64,000 nucleotides of DNA from Flavobacterium alkalisoli (GCF_008000935.1 NZ_CP042831.1:1054001-1118000), one strand, 5' to 3'. Positions 1 through 8,612 are shown, numbered from the stretch's first letter. Program-made: numbers and translations. The notes: generated from the sequence alone by a model not told the origin.

Positions 1-121
1 CTGGGATACTACTGCTTTTGGTAAATACAGGGTAGCATCTGGTGTTTACATGATATTTATATCATCTGAAGACGGTACCCAGACCAAGGTAAAAAAGGTA
101 ATGATTATAAGAGGGGAGTAA
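1..121 (+). CDS. C-terminal end of a T9SS-sorted protein, probably PorZ
   Basis: Only the last 39 codons are in the window, read from base 2 to the TAA at 119-121. The tail contains FGKYRVASGVYMIFISSEDG and then a basic stretch ending VMIIRGE. This matches the type IX secretion C-terminal sorting domain, in which a GxY-hydrophobic turn leads to a short terminal strand. Proteins with this tail are exported across the outer membrane by the Por/Gld machinery. In many Flavobacteriia the gene just before recO encodes PorZ, a propeller protein of the T9SS attachment complex, so PorZ is my inference from position and tail. The propeller itself lies outside the window. recO begins one base after the stop, so the two are probably cotranscribed. 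Confidence 0.55.
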   Translation, partial: WDTTAFGKYRVASGVYMIFISSEDGTQTKVKKVMIIRGE

Positions 122-122
122 C

Positions 123-836
123 GTGCTGGTAAAAACAAAAGCCATAGTGATAAGTTCACTTCGCTATCAGGAAAAAAGCCTGATCGTAAAGTGTTTTACC
201 GAAAGTGACGGGCTAAAATCCTATTTTATAAGAGATGCTTTCTCTACCCGGAAGAACAGCCAGAAAATAGCTTTTTTTCAGCCGCTTAATATACTGGAAA
301 TAGAGGCTGCCCATAAAAATAAAGGCAGCCTGGAATATTTTAAGGAAGTTAAGATGGCACATCCGTATTATACCGTCAATACCGATATTACAAAAACTAC
401 CATTGCCATCTTTCTTTCAGAGATACTGCACCACTGTATACGTGAGGAGGAAAAGAACGAAAGTCTCTACCATTTTCTTGAAACAGCCCTTTTATGGTTT
501 GACAACCATGATGAGGTTGCCAATTTCCATTTGATACTTATGATGGAAATAACAAAATTCCTTGGTTTTTTCCCGGAACGTCCTCAAAATGAAAACGACT
601 TCTTTGAAATGACTGAAGGGGTTTTTACCCCATATCAGTCAATAAGCTGTCTCTCCGTAGAGGAAACAAATCTTTTTAAAAGGCTTATGCAGTTAAAACT
701 GGATAACAGTATAAAAAGCTTTCATGTAAGCGAACGCCAGGCATTGCTCAAAATACTTTTGGATTACTATGCTTTCCATCTGGATGGTTTTAAAAGGCCA
801 AAATCGCTTGATGTGCTGAAAGAAATATTCAGTTAG
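123..836 (+). CDS. recO: DNA repair protein RecO
   Basis: RecO helps load RecA onto SSB-coated single-stranded DNA in the RecFOR gap-repair pathway and anneals complementary strands. The 237-residue protein has the family's usual length. Its N-terminus (VKTKAIVISSLRYQEKSLIV) is the typical RecO OB-fold opening, and a helical C-terminal domain follows. The start is GTG at 123, one base after the preceding stop at 119-121. This is the only start that gives the full OB fold, and it suggests translational coupling. The last four bases overlap the end of the convergent DsbA-like gene. I did not see a CxxC zinc motif, which is absent in many RecO proteins of this phylum. Confidence 0.93.
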   Translation: MLVKTKAIVISSLRYQEKSLIVKCFTESDGLKSYFIRDAFSTRKNSQKIAFFQPLNILEIEAAHKNKGSLEYFKEVKMAHPYYTVNTDITKTTIAIFLSEILHHCIREEEKNESLYHFLETALLWFDNHDEVANFHLILMMEITKFLGFFPERPQNENDFFEMTEGVFTPYQSISCLSVEETNLFKRLMQLKLDNSIKSFHVSERQALLKILLDYYAFHLDGFKRPKSLDVLKEIFS

Positions 837-1543
837 TCACAATTCCCTTCGGTATCACAGCTTTGTCCTTTAATAGTCTCAAAATTGTTTTTAGGCTGTG
901 TTGCCTGCCATTCTTCAAAAGCTTTATCCAGCGTTTCGGCAAATGCCCTGCTTTCCTGAGCTCCTGAAACGGCATATTTGCGGTTAAATACAAAAAAAGG
1001 TACTCCGCGTATGCCTAACTGCTGTGCTTCGTTTATATCGGCAATAACATCGTTAGCAAACTCACCGTTATTCATTGCTTCAGCCAGTTTATTTGCATCT
1101 AAGCCAAGTTCTATGGCAAGAAGCATAAGTATTTGTGCATCATCAATATTCTTTCCTTCAGTAAAATAAGCCCTGAAGAGTTTTTCTTCCGCCTCATTTT
1201 GTTTTCCGTATTTTTTGGCAAAATGTAAAAAACGGTGGGCGTTAAAACTGTTAGCCGGTATGGCACGGTCAAAATCATAAATTAATCCTGCCTGGGCAGC
1301 CATATTGGTTACATAATTGTTCATGCCTTTAGCTTCTTCTAAGCTAATGTTTTTATGTTCGGCTAAAAATTGATGTATGTTTTTGGTCGGGTCTGTTTTA
1401 AGTTCCGGCGAAAGCAAAAAGCTTTTCCATTCTATCTCTACGTCATTACTGCCTTCAAAACCGGCAAGTGCCTCTTCAAATCTTCTTTTGCCTATGTAGC
1501 AAAAGGGACACATAATGTCACTCCATATTTCTATTTTCATCAC
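833..1543 (-). CDS. DsbA family oxidoreductase, FrnE-like
   Basis: This is a thioredoxin-fold thiol oxidoreductase of the FrnE/2-hydroxychromene-2-carboxylate isomerase-like DsbA branch. The redox motif CPFC lies at residues 12-15, right after the first strand (MMKIEIWSDIM). A helical insertion follows, and the cis-Pro loop is visible as GIRGVPFFVFN near residues 177-187. There is no signal peptide, so the protein should be cytoplasmic, unlike classical DsbA. The C-terminus holds two further cysteines (CDTEGNC), as in several flavobacterial members. The gene ends tail to tail with recO with a four-base overlap. The substrate cannot be read from sequence, and the likely role is general thiol-disulfide chemistry. 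Confidence 0.85.
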   Translation of the reverse strand: MMKIEIWSDIMCPFCYIGKRRFEEALAGFEGSNDVEIEWKSFLLSPELKTDPTKNIHQFLAEHKNISLEEAKGMNNYVTNMAAQAGLIYDFDRAIPANSFNAHRFLHFAKKYGKQNEAEEKLFRAYFTEGKNIDDAQILMLLAIELGLDANKLAEAMNNGEFANDVIADINEAQQLGIRGVPFFVFNRKYAVSGAQESRAFAETLDKAFEEWQATQPKNNFETIKGQSCDTEGNCD

Positions 1544-1561
1544 TCTAATATTATATCGGGT

Positions 1562-2479
1562 TTAATCACAAAAACTATACCCGTTAGGCTTTTTACATTC
1601 CTTATTTGTTGAAATTATGATATGTGACTGTTCTTTTTTGCTATTTAAGGTGTTATTCATAAAATCTACCACTGTTTGAGGGTCTTTACTAAACAATTCG
1701 TCGCTGTATTCGTGTCCGCCATTGCAGTAGGTAACCAGTTTTGTGTTGCCGTCAAGGTCAAGAATATGATTGTAAATGGAGTAGGAGCCAAAAAGCATAA
1801 GCCAGCCGGATACGTTAGTAGGGCAGTAGTGGTGTGCAGCAGTACCATAAGGAACCGTTGGGTCGCAACTACCGTGGAAAAGAAGCATAGGTATTACACT
1901 TTTTTTTGTAATAAGGTTAAGGTCCATAATAGCACCTGCACCGGATATTACTCCGGCATACTTAAAGCTGGCAGGGAGTTTATCAGGATAGATATTCATG
2001 AGGTCCCTGTTCCAGTAAGTGGCATGCAAAACAGTTTCGGCTCCTGCACTGCTTCCTGAAATGAATATTTTAGAAGTATCTATATTATATTTTTCACTGT
2101 TTTTAATAAAGAAAAGGGTAGCCTGCCAAAGTTGGTTTGCAGCAATTTGAAAAGCCTTTACTTTTTCGGATAAAATGCCGTCGCAACTAAATTTTTTATC
2201 TTTCATGTAGAGTGTGTAGCTTATAGATGCTGCCACATAACCCTGAGATGCTGCATGTTTAGCAATGTGGTGCCCCCATTCTCGGGTTCCTACTGCAAAA
2301 CCGCCGCCATGTACATGTATGAGTAAAGGGCTTTTTTCTTTTCCCTGTTTTTTAGGGATAAAGAGATCCAGTTCCAGTTTGGTTGAATCGTTTACGAAAT
2401 AGGTTAGGGTCTTAAACTCCTGAGCTTTGGCTGTAATGGAAAACAGTAAGACAAACAGCAGTAATAGGTGCTTTTTCAT
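1562..2479 (-). CDS. secreted alpha/beta hydrolase (carboxylesterase/BD-FAE type)
   Basis: A signal peptide (MKKHLLLLFVLLFSITAKAQ) is followed by an alpha/beta hydrolase fold of about 285 residues. The oxyanion-hole motif HGGGF is at residues 57-61 and the nucleophile elbow GSSAG at 142-146, making Ser144 the probable catalytic serine. A C-terminal GGHEYS supplies the likely catalytic histidine, and FHGSCDPTVPYG likely holds the acid. This pattern fits the HSL/BD-FAE-like esterases, so ester hydrolysis in the periplasm or outside the cell is expected. The substrate is unknown. The gene stands alone and ends 18 bases before the start of the downstream FrnE-like gene, so the two may share a transcript. 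Confidence 0.78.
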   Translation of the reverse strand: MKKHLLLLFVLLFSITAKAQEFKTLTYFVNDSTKLELDLFIPKKQGKEKSPLLIHVHGGGFAVGTREWGHHIAKHAASQGYVAASISYTLYMKDKKFSCDGILSEKVKAFQIAANQLWQATLFFIKNSEKYNIDTSKIFISGSSAGAETVLHATYWNRDLMNIYPDKLPASFKYAGVISGAGAIMDLNLITKKSVIPMLLFHGSCDPTVPYGTAAHHYCPTNVSGWLMLFGSYSIYNHILDLDGNTKLVTYCNGGHEYSDELFSKDPQTVVDFMNNTLNSKKEQSHIIISTNKECKKPNGYSFCD

Positions 2480-2569
2480 GATTTAGATACGGTTTGGTAC
2501 AAACTTACATAAATATGAAGGGAATGTAAGTTTTACTTTCCGAAACGTTTTTTAGCAGACATTAAAAGA

Positions 2570-2659
2570 TTAAGACCCCGACTGGTGATATACAAATGCT
2601 GTTATCCCGCAAAAAAAGATAAGAAGTGCTGCTGTTTTAGGTAGAATTTTATTTTTCAT
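2570..2659 (-). CDS. possible 29-residue membrane peptide
   Basis: An ATG at 2659-2657 opens a 29-codon frame ending in TAA at 2572-2570. The peptide starts MKNKILPK, continues with one hydrophobic stretch (TAALLIFFCGITAFVYH) and ends QSGS. A short basic N-terminus followed by a single membrane-length helix is what very small flavobacterial membrane proteins look like. The 313-base interval between the esterase and ileS holds nothing else that explains it. I cannot name a function. A chance frame is possible at this length, and the confidence reflects that. Confidence 0.4.
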   Translation of the reverse strand: MKNKILPKTAALLIFFCGITAFVYHQSGS

Positions 2660-2792
2660 AAGAGTAAAGTGTGTATCGTAAATATAAATATTTTAATGAT
2701 AACGTTTGAGTTACCTATATTATGATACAGATGCCCGCCTCTCAAAAAAAAATCATTACATTCGCAGATTGATTTTTTAGAATGCTATTGTA

Positions 2793-5700
2793 ATGAGTAA
2801 TAAATTTGCTGAATATAAGGGTCTTGACCTGCCAACAGTTGCTAGTGAGGTCCTTGATTTCTGGAAGAAGGAAAATATTTTTGATAAGAGTGTAACTACC
2901 CGTGAGGGTAATCCTCAGTATGTGTTTTTTGAAGGCCCGCCTTCGGCAAACGGATTGCCGGGTATTCACCACGTTATGGCACGTGCCATTAAAGATATTT
3001 TTTGCCGTTACCAAACCCAAAAAGGTTTCCAGGTTAAGCGTAAGGCCGGGTGGGATACTCACGGACTTCCGGTTGAGCTTGGCACCGAAAAGGAACTTGG
3101 CATTACTAAAGAAGATATTGGTACTAAAATTACAGTAGAAGAATATAACGAAGCCTGTAAGCGTACCGTTATGCGTTATACCGACGTATGGAATGACCTT
3201 ACCGAGAAAATGGGTTATTGGGTGGATATGGAAGATCCGTATGTTACCTATAAGTCAAAATACATGGAATCGGTATGGTGGTTGCTGAAACAGATTTATG
3301 ATAAAGGCCTTTTATATAAAGGATATACTATACAGCCCTACTCGCCAAAAGCGGGTACAGGTTTAAGTTCGCACGAGGTTAACCAGCCGGGTGCTTACCG
3401 CGATGTTACCGATACTACTATCGTTGCTCAGTTTAAAACTATAGCCGATACCCTTCCTGATTTCCTTAGAGGTTTTGGTGATGTAGATATCATGGCCTGG
3501 ACCACTACACCGTGGACCCTGCCAAGTAACACGGCTCTTACTGTAGGACCTAATATTGATTATGTATTGGTTAAAACCTTTAATCAATATACTTTCCAGC
3601 CTATAAATGTAGTGTTGGCTAAAAACCTTATAGGTAAGCAGTTTGGTAAAAACTACTTTGAAAGTGAAGATGCTGCCGACTTTGAAAACTTTAAGGAAGG
3701 CGATAAAAAAATACCATATAAAATACTTGCTGAAGCAAAAGGTAAAGACCTTGTAGGCATACGCTATGAGCAATTACTTCCTTTAGCATTACCATATCAA
3801 AATCCTGAAAATGCATTCCGTGTAATTTCGGGAGACTTTGTTACTACCGAAGACGGTACAGGTATAGTTCACACAGCTCCTACTTTTGGTGCTGATGATG
3901 CCAAGGTGGCAAAAGAGGCTAAGCCGGAAGTACCGCCTATGCTTGTTCTTGATGCAAACGGAAACCCGGTGCCATTGGTAGACCTTCAGGGAAGGTTCAT
4001 TCAGGGGCTTGGAGACCTTTCTGGCAAATATGTTAAGAATGAGTATTATGATAAAGGGGAAGCACCTGAAAAATCAGTTGATGTAGAGATTGCTATCCGT
4101 CTGAAAGAAGAAAACAAAGCCTTTAAGGTAGAGAAATATGTTCACAGTTATCCGCACAGTTGGAGGACTGATGAGCCATTACTATACTATCCGTTAGACA
4201 GCTGGTTTATCCGTGTTACTGACGTTAAGGAAAGAATGTTTGAACTTAACGAGACCATTAACTGGAAGCCTAAGGCAACAGGTGAAGGACGTTTTGGTAA
4301 CTGGCTTAAAAATGCTAACGACTGGAACCTTTCACGTTCGCGGTATTGGGGTATCCCGCTTCCTATATGGAGAACTGAGGATAAGACCGAAGAAATGATA
4401 ATAGGTTCGGCAGAAGAACTTTATAATGAAATAGAAAAAGCTATCGCTGCCGGTGTTATGAACGAAAATCCGTTTAAAGGATTTGAACCGGGCAACATGA
4501 GCGAAGCAAATTATGACCTTGTTGACCTGCACAAAAATGTAGTGGATAAAATTACACTGGTATCACCAGGCGGTAAGCCAATGAATCGAGAAAGCGACCT
4601 TATTGACGTTTGGTTTGACAGTGGTGCCATGCCTTATGCGCAGTGGCACTATCCTTTTGAAAATAAGGAACTGATAGATAACCACGGTGCTTATCCTGCC
4701 GATTTTATTGCGGAAGGGGTTGACCAGACAAGAGGATGGTTCTATACACTGCATGCTATAGGTACATTGGTGTTCGATCAGGTTGCTTATAAGAACGTTG
4801 TAAGTAACGGGCTTGTACTGGATAAAAACGGGCAGAAAATGTCTAAGCGTTTAGGTAATGCTGTAGATCCGTTCGAAACCCTTGCAGAATATGGTCCTGA
4901 CGCTACACGCTGGTACATGATAAGTAATGCTAACCCTTGGGATAACCTTAAGTTTGATATTGAAGGTGTGGCCGAAGTAAGACGTAAATTCTTTGGTACG
5001 CTGTATAATACATATTCTTTCTTTGCGTTATATGCCAATATTGATAATTTCAGTTTTGCTGAGCCGGAAGTTCCGTTGAATGAAAGGCCGGAAATTGACC
5101 GTTGGATATTATCAGAGCTTAATACGCTTATTAAGGATGTAGACAGTTTCTATGCCGATTATGAGCCTACAAAAGCAACCAGGGCGATATCTGACTTTGT
5201 TCAGGAAAACCTTAGTAACTGGTATGTAAGATTATGTAGAAGACGTTTCTGGAAAGGTGAATATGCTCAGGATAAAATTGCGGCTTACCAAACACTATAT
5301 ACGTGTCTTGTAACCGTTGCTAAATTAAGTGCGCCTGTAGCACCATTCTTTATGGACAGACTTTATAAAGATTTAACAAAGGCTTCACAAAAAGAGACGT
5401 TTGAAAGCGTACATTTGGCCGATTTTCCTCAGTATGCTGATAACTTTGTTGATAAATCGTTAGAAAGCAGAATGGAAAAAGCGCAGACAATTTCCTCTTT
5501 AGTACTTTCATTAAGGAAAAAAGAGATGATTAAAGTGCGCCAACCGCTGCAAAAGGTAATGATACCGGTACTTGACGCTAAACAGAAGAGCGAAATAGAG
5601 GCCGTTTCAGAGCTTATAAAAGCAGAGGTGAATGTAAAGGAAATAGAACTTATGGACGATGCTTCGGGTGTTTTAGTGAAGCAGGTTAAGCCTAATTTTA

Positions 5701-6194
5701 AAGTTCTTGGACCAAGGTTTGGCAAAGATATGGGTCTGATTTCCAAAGAGATACAAAATTTCTCACAGGAGCAGATTAATGAAATAGAGAGGAACGGAAG
5801 CCTGGATGTTGTTATTTCGGGAAAAAGTATTACTTTAACAAACGAAGATGTTGAGATTTCTTCGCAGGATATCGAGGGTTGGTTAGTGGCAAATTCTAAT
5901 GGTATTACAGTAGCGTTAGATATTACCATAACTGATGATTTAAGGAAAGAAGGTATAGCCCGCGAGCTGGTAAACAGAATTCAGAATATCAGAAAAGATT
6001 CAGGATTTGAAGTTACCGACAGGATAAAAGTTTATTTAAAGGACAACGATACGCTGGAGCAGGCTGTAAAAAGCAACGAAAGCTACATCAAGTCGGAGAC
6101 CCTTACAGATGAGCTTATATTTAACGAAGAAGTTGAAAATGGTACAGAAATTGAATTCGATGATATAAAAACACTAGTATTAATTTCAAAATAA
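2793..6194 (+). CDS. ileS: isoleucyl-tRNA synthetase, type 2 with GXHH motif
   Basis: This class I synthetase charges tRNA-Ile with isoleucine. Its 1133 residues fit the long, eukaryote-like type 2 (IleS2) enzymes better than the roughly 930-residue type 1 form. The ATP site shows PPSANGLPGIHHVMARAIKD, in which the usual HxGH signature reads GIHH (residues 57-60, bases 2961-2972). The first and third positions are swapped. The KMSKR loop is intact at residues 682-686. The CP1 editing domain is present, with the AWTTTPWTLPSN region near 234-245. Type 2 enzymes are generally less sensitive to mupirocin. A TACATTCG element at 2757-2764 may be the promoter. A DksA-like gene follows seven bases later. 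Confidence 0.97.
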   Translation: MSNKFAEYKGLDLPTVASEVLDFWKKENIFDKSVTTREGNPQYVFFEGPPSANGLPGIHHVMARAIKDIFCRYQTQKGFQVKRKAGWDTHGLPVELGTEKELGITKEDIGTKITVEEYNEACKRTVMRYTDVWNDLTEKMGYWVDMEDPYVTYKSKYMESVWWLLKQIYDKGLLYKGYTIQPYSPKAGTGLSSHEVNQPGAYRDVTDTTIVAQFKTIADTLPDFLRGFGDVDIMAWTTTPWTLPSNTALTVGPNIDYVLVKTFNQYTFQPINVVLAKNLIGKQFGKNYFESEDAADFENFKEGDKKIPYKILAEAKGKDLVGIRYEQLLPLALPYQNPENAFRVISGDFVTTEDGTGIVHTAPTFGADDAKVAKEAKPEVPPMLVLDANGNPVPLVDLQGRFIQGLGDLSGKYVKNEYYDKGEAPEKSVDVEIAIRLKEENKAFKVEKYVHSYPHSWRTDEPLLYYPLDSWFIRVTDVKERMFELNETINWKPKATGEGRFGNWLKNANDWNLSRSRYWGIPLPIWRTEDKTEEMIIGSAEELYNEIEKAIAAGVMNENPFKGFEPGNMSEANYDLVDLHKNVVDKITLVSPGGKPMNRESDLIDVWFDSGAMPYAQWHYPFENKELIDNHGAYPADFIAEGVDQTRGWFYTLHAIGTLVFDQVAYKNVVSNGLVLDKNGQKMSKRLGNAVDPFETLAEYGPDATRWYMISNANPWDNLKFDIEGVAEVRRKFFGTLYNTYSFFALYANIDNFSFAEPEVPLNERPEIDRWILSELNTLIKDVDSFYADYEPTKATRAISDFVQENLSNWYVRLCRRRFWKGEYAQDKIAAYQTLYTCLVTVAKLSAPVAPFFMDRLYKDLTKASQKETFESVHLADFPQYADNFVDKSLESRMEKAQTISSLVLSLRKKEMIKVRQPLQKVMIPVLDAKQKSEIEAVSELIKAEVNVKEIELMDDASGVLVKQVKPNFKVLGPRFGKDMGLISKEIQNFSQEQINEIERNGSLDVVISGKSITLTNEDVEISSQDIEGWLVANSNGITVALDITITDDLRKEGIARELVNRIQNIRKDSGFEVTDRIKVYLKDNDTLEQAVKSNESYIKSETLTDELIFNEEVENGTEIEFDDIKTLVLISK

Positions 6195-6201
6195 TTGAAA
6201 T

Positions 6202-6585
6202 ATGGTAGATGAGCAGCAAATAAGATATTCGGATGCGGACTTAGCAGAGTTTAAGGAGCTTATTACTAAGAAGATAGAAAAAGCAAAAGCTGACCTTGAC
6301 TTAATTAAAAGTGCCTATATGAATGATTTAAATAACGGTACTGATGATACATCACCTACTTTTAAAGCATTTGAAGAGGGCAGCGAGACTATGTCTAAAG
6401 AAGCCAACTCACAGCTTGCTATTCGTCAGGAGAAGTTTATTCGTGACCTGAAAAATGCCCTGATAAGGATTGAAAATAAAACCTATGGCATTTGTAAGGT
6501 AACTGGTAAACTGATAGGCAAAGAAAGGCTTAAGCTTGTACCGCATGCTACCATGAGTATCGAAGCAAAAAACATGCAAAGATAA
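6202..6585 (+). CDS. TraR/DksA-family protein without an intact zinc finger
   Basis: This 127-residue protein has the DksA architecture: an N-terminal helical hairpin (about residues 10-85, with a YMNDLNNGTDDTSP tip region) and a C-terminal globular part (YGICKVTGKLIGKERLKLVP). DksA-type proteins bind in the RNA polymerase secondary channel and often act with ppGpp. Only one cysteine remains where a four-Cys zinc finger is expected, and the other positions are Thr and His. Bacteroidetes homologues often show this, so it is probably a stable family trait. The gene starts seven bases after ileS and ends before a strong terminator, so it is the distal gene of an ileS operon. Confidence 0.85.
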   Translation: MVDEQQIRYSDADLAEFKELITKKIEKAKADLDLIKSAYMNDLNNGTDDTSPTFKAFEEGSETMSKEANSQLAIRQEKFIRDLKNALIRIENKTYGICKVTGKLIGKERLKLVPHATMSIEAKNMQR

Positions 6586-6594
6586 ATTTTGATA

Positions 6595-6619
6595 AAAGGG
6601 CTGCTAATAGCAGCCCTTT
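6595..6619 (+). terminator. rho-independent terminator after the DksA-like gene
   Basis: An 11-bp perfect stem (AAAGGGCTGCT / AGCAGCCCTTT) with a three-base loop is followed by CTTTTTT. It closes the ileS-dksA unit 9 bases after the stop codon. Confidence 0.88.
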
Positions 6620-6749
6620 CTTTTTTATAGGAAGTGTTTAAAACGTACTTTCTGAGGGCAGGTTTGCTTAAATTCTTTATGGCATTGTGTTAATAGGTAA
6701 TATTTTATATATTGTATTTGTTAAAAAAACTAACTAAACACCTTGCTTT

Positions 6750-7355
6750 ATGAAGAAAATTTTATTTTTCCTCTTATTATTTCCTTTAACTGTATCTGCA
6801 AAATTTTATGATGGCACCATTACTTTAAGCAATGGTTCGGTAAAGATGGGGATGGTCGAGATTCCTAAACATTCTAAATCAAAAAATATTCGTTTTAAAT
6901 CAAACGAAAAGGCAAAGGCGGTTAACGTTGAGATAAAGGGTATTAACGGGTTTACAATATTTGACGATGGTAAGACCTATAATTATATGACTCTGAAGCT
7001 TGCAAACATTAAGACCTTTAAAAAAGAGTTTAATATTGATGATGAGGTAGCCTGGGTAAGGGTGGAGTCAGAAGGTACGATAAGTATCGTTGTAGCTTAT
7101 ACTAAATCCTTAGATGGTTATGTAGGACCGGTTTATTATTTGCATAAAAAAGGAGAAGATCACTGTAAATACTTAACTGTTTTTTATGCCGATAATATGT
7201 TTCATATAAATGAATTTGCCAACATAAAATATATGTGTAAAATAATTTTTAAGGATAGCTGTCCTGAACTTGTTGAGAACCTTAGTAAAGATGCGTTTAA
7301 AGAGAAAGGTCTTGTTCTTTTAAACGATTTGTATAATGAATATTGCGGAGAATAG
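6750..7355 (+). CDS. secreted hypothetical protein
   Basis: I do not recognise this 201-residue protein. It begins with a clear signal peptide (MKKILFFLLLFPLTVSA), so it is probably periplasmic or lipid-free surface material. The remainder is mixed beta-rich sequence (GTITLSNGSVKMGMVEIP) with four cysteines spread over its C-terminal third, and no catalytic motif is visible. It sits between the DksA-like gene and lspA, two genes that are often adjacent in flavobacteria, and is separated from the former by a terminator and about 130 AT-rich bases. It therefore probably has its own promoter. This looks like a lineage-specific insertion into a conserved gene pair. Confidence 0.7.
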   Translation: MKKILFFLLLFPLTVSAKFYDGTITLSNGSVKMGMVEIPKHSKSKNIRFKSNEKAKAVNVEIKGINGFTIFDDGKTYNYMTLKLANIKTFKKEFNIDDEVAWVRVESEGTISIVVAYTKSLDGYVGPVYYLHKKGEDHCKYLTVFYADNMFHINEFANIKYMCKIIFKDSCPELVENLSKDAFKEKGLVLLNDLYNEYCGE

Positions 7356-7424
7356 CCTTTTAATATAAATTTTAATTATTGTTTAATAATTTCATTTATT
7401 TTTGCGGGTAAATTTAAAAATAGA

Positions 7425-8045
7425 ATGTCTTTAAAAAGAGCTTACCTTATTGTTATCCTTATACTGATTATAGATCAGGTGTCTAAAATATATGTAAAAA
7501 CTCATTTTAGGCTGGACGAGGCTGTAAGGGTATTTGGTTGGGATTGGTTTAGGATACACTTTATTGAAAATGAAGGTATGGCCTGGGGAGCTGTTATTCC
7601 GGGTACTTATGGTAAGCTTATACTAACCCTATTCAGGATAGTGGCCGTAGGCGGTATAGGTTACTGGCTGTATGATTCTGTAAAGAAAAGATATTCCAAT
7701 TACCTTATAGTTGCCATATCCCTTATTTTGGCGGGAGCTTTCGGTAACATTGTTGATTCTGTTTTTTACGGACTTATTTTTGATTACAGCAGCGAAAGCC
7801 ACGTAGCTACTCTTTTTTCCGGTAATCCCTACGGAACAGTATTTCACGGCAAGGTTGTAGATATGTTCTACTTCCCGATATGGAAAGGGCAGTTGCCTTC
7901 ATGGCTGCCGTTTTGGGGAGGCCAGGATTTTCTTTTCTTTAATGCTATTTTTAATGTGGCCGATGCGGCTATCTCAGTAGGAGTGGCAGTGCTTATCCTA
8001 TTCAACAAAAGAGCATTTGCAAAGCCTGCAGGCGTTACCGAATAA
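7425..8045 (+). CDS. lspA: lipoprotein signal peptidase (signal peptidase II)
   Basis: LspA is an inner-membrane aspartyl protease that removes the signal peptide of diacylglyceryl-modified prolipoproteins. At 206 residues it is longer than the roughly 165-residue enterobacterial enzyme. The motifs are in order: IDQVSKIYVKTHF near the first helix, ENEGMAWG, GNIVDSVFYG (Asp111), KVVDMFYFP (Asp146) and FNVADAAISVG (Asp180). Asp146 and Asp180 match the catalytic dyad. About 15-20 extra residues (PIWKGQLPSWLPFWGGQDF) separate them compared with the short family members, as is usual in Bacteroidetes. A TATTTTTG element at 7397-7404 is a plausible -7 box. Several lipoproteins in this window are likely substrates. 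Confidence 0.95.
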   Translation: MSLKRAYLIVILILIIDQVSKIYVKTHFRLDEAVRVFGWDWFRIHFIENEGMAWGAVIPGTYGKLILTLFRIVAVGGIGYWLYDSVKKRYSNYLIVAISLILAGAFGNIVDSVFYGLIFDYSSESHVATLFSGNPYGTVFHGKVVDMFYFPIWKGQLPSWLPFWGGQDFLFFNAIFNVADAAISVGVAVLILFNKRAFAKPAGVTE

Positions 8046-8047
8046 TT

Positions 8048-8611
8048 CTAAAAAGTATATATCCTGTTTGGGGTAACACAATAATCCAGTACCATATCGG
8101 TGTGGTTAATGTCATCTATTTTTTTTTCGGCATCAAAAAACGATAATCCTATTTTTATTACATCGCTTTTGCATTTGGCCAAAAATCGGTCGTAAAACCC
8201 TTTTCCATACCCTGTGCGGTGTCCTTTGGTGTCAAAGGCCAATAGGGGTACAAAAACCACGTCTATTTTATTGTCGGGTACTTCCAGTCCGTGTACAGGT
8301 TCAGGAATACCATATTCATTCTTTTTAAGGCGTGTATTGTCTGTAAGCAGGTAATGTGTCATGCTGCAGTCAGCAAAATCAGATTTAGAAACTACTATTT
8401 CCTTATCCTTTCCGGCAAGTATCTGGAGTATGTATTCCGTTTGAATCTCCGTATGCTCTTCTATACTTAAAAACAGGTGAAAATAAACCTTATCCCATAT
8501 ATCAAGCTTTAAAAGCATGTTGGCAATAGCCAGGCTTTTGTCTTCGGTTTCTTCTATAGATAAAGCATTTCTAAGTGCTTTGTATTTTATGCGTAGTTCT
8601 TTTTTGGTCAT
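8048..8611 (-). CDS. 5-formyltetrahydrofolate cyclo-ligase
   Basis: This enzyme converts 5-formyl-THF to 5,10-methenyl-THF using ATP, which returns the storage folate to one-carbon metabolism. The signature GYGKGFYDRFLAK and the nearby DVVFVPLLAFD strand identify the family. I place the start at the ATG at 8611-8609 (MTKKELRIKYKALR), giving 187 residues, which is normal for the family. A longer frame reaching 8644 would overlap the upstream gene by 32 bases and adds nothing conserved. The chosen ATG lies one base after the stop of the aspartoacylase-like gene, so the two are translationally linked. It runs tail to tail with lspA. Confidence 0.93.
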   Translation of the reverse strand: MTKKELRIKYKALRNALSIEETEDKSLAIANMLLKLDIWDKVYFHLFLSIEEHTEIQTEYILQILAGKDKEIVVSKSDFADCSMTHYLLTDNTRLKKNEYGIPEPVHGLEVPDNKIDVVFVPLLAFDTKGHRTGYGKGFYDRFLAKCKSDVIKIGLSFFDAEKKIDDINHTDMVLDYCVTPNRIYTF

Positions 8612-8612
8612 T

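Noticed and set aside
1676..2059. Long plus-strand open frame opposite the esterase gene
   Set aside because: It is antisense to a well-supported hydrolase with signal peptide and catalytic motifs and shows no recognisable protein pattern.
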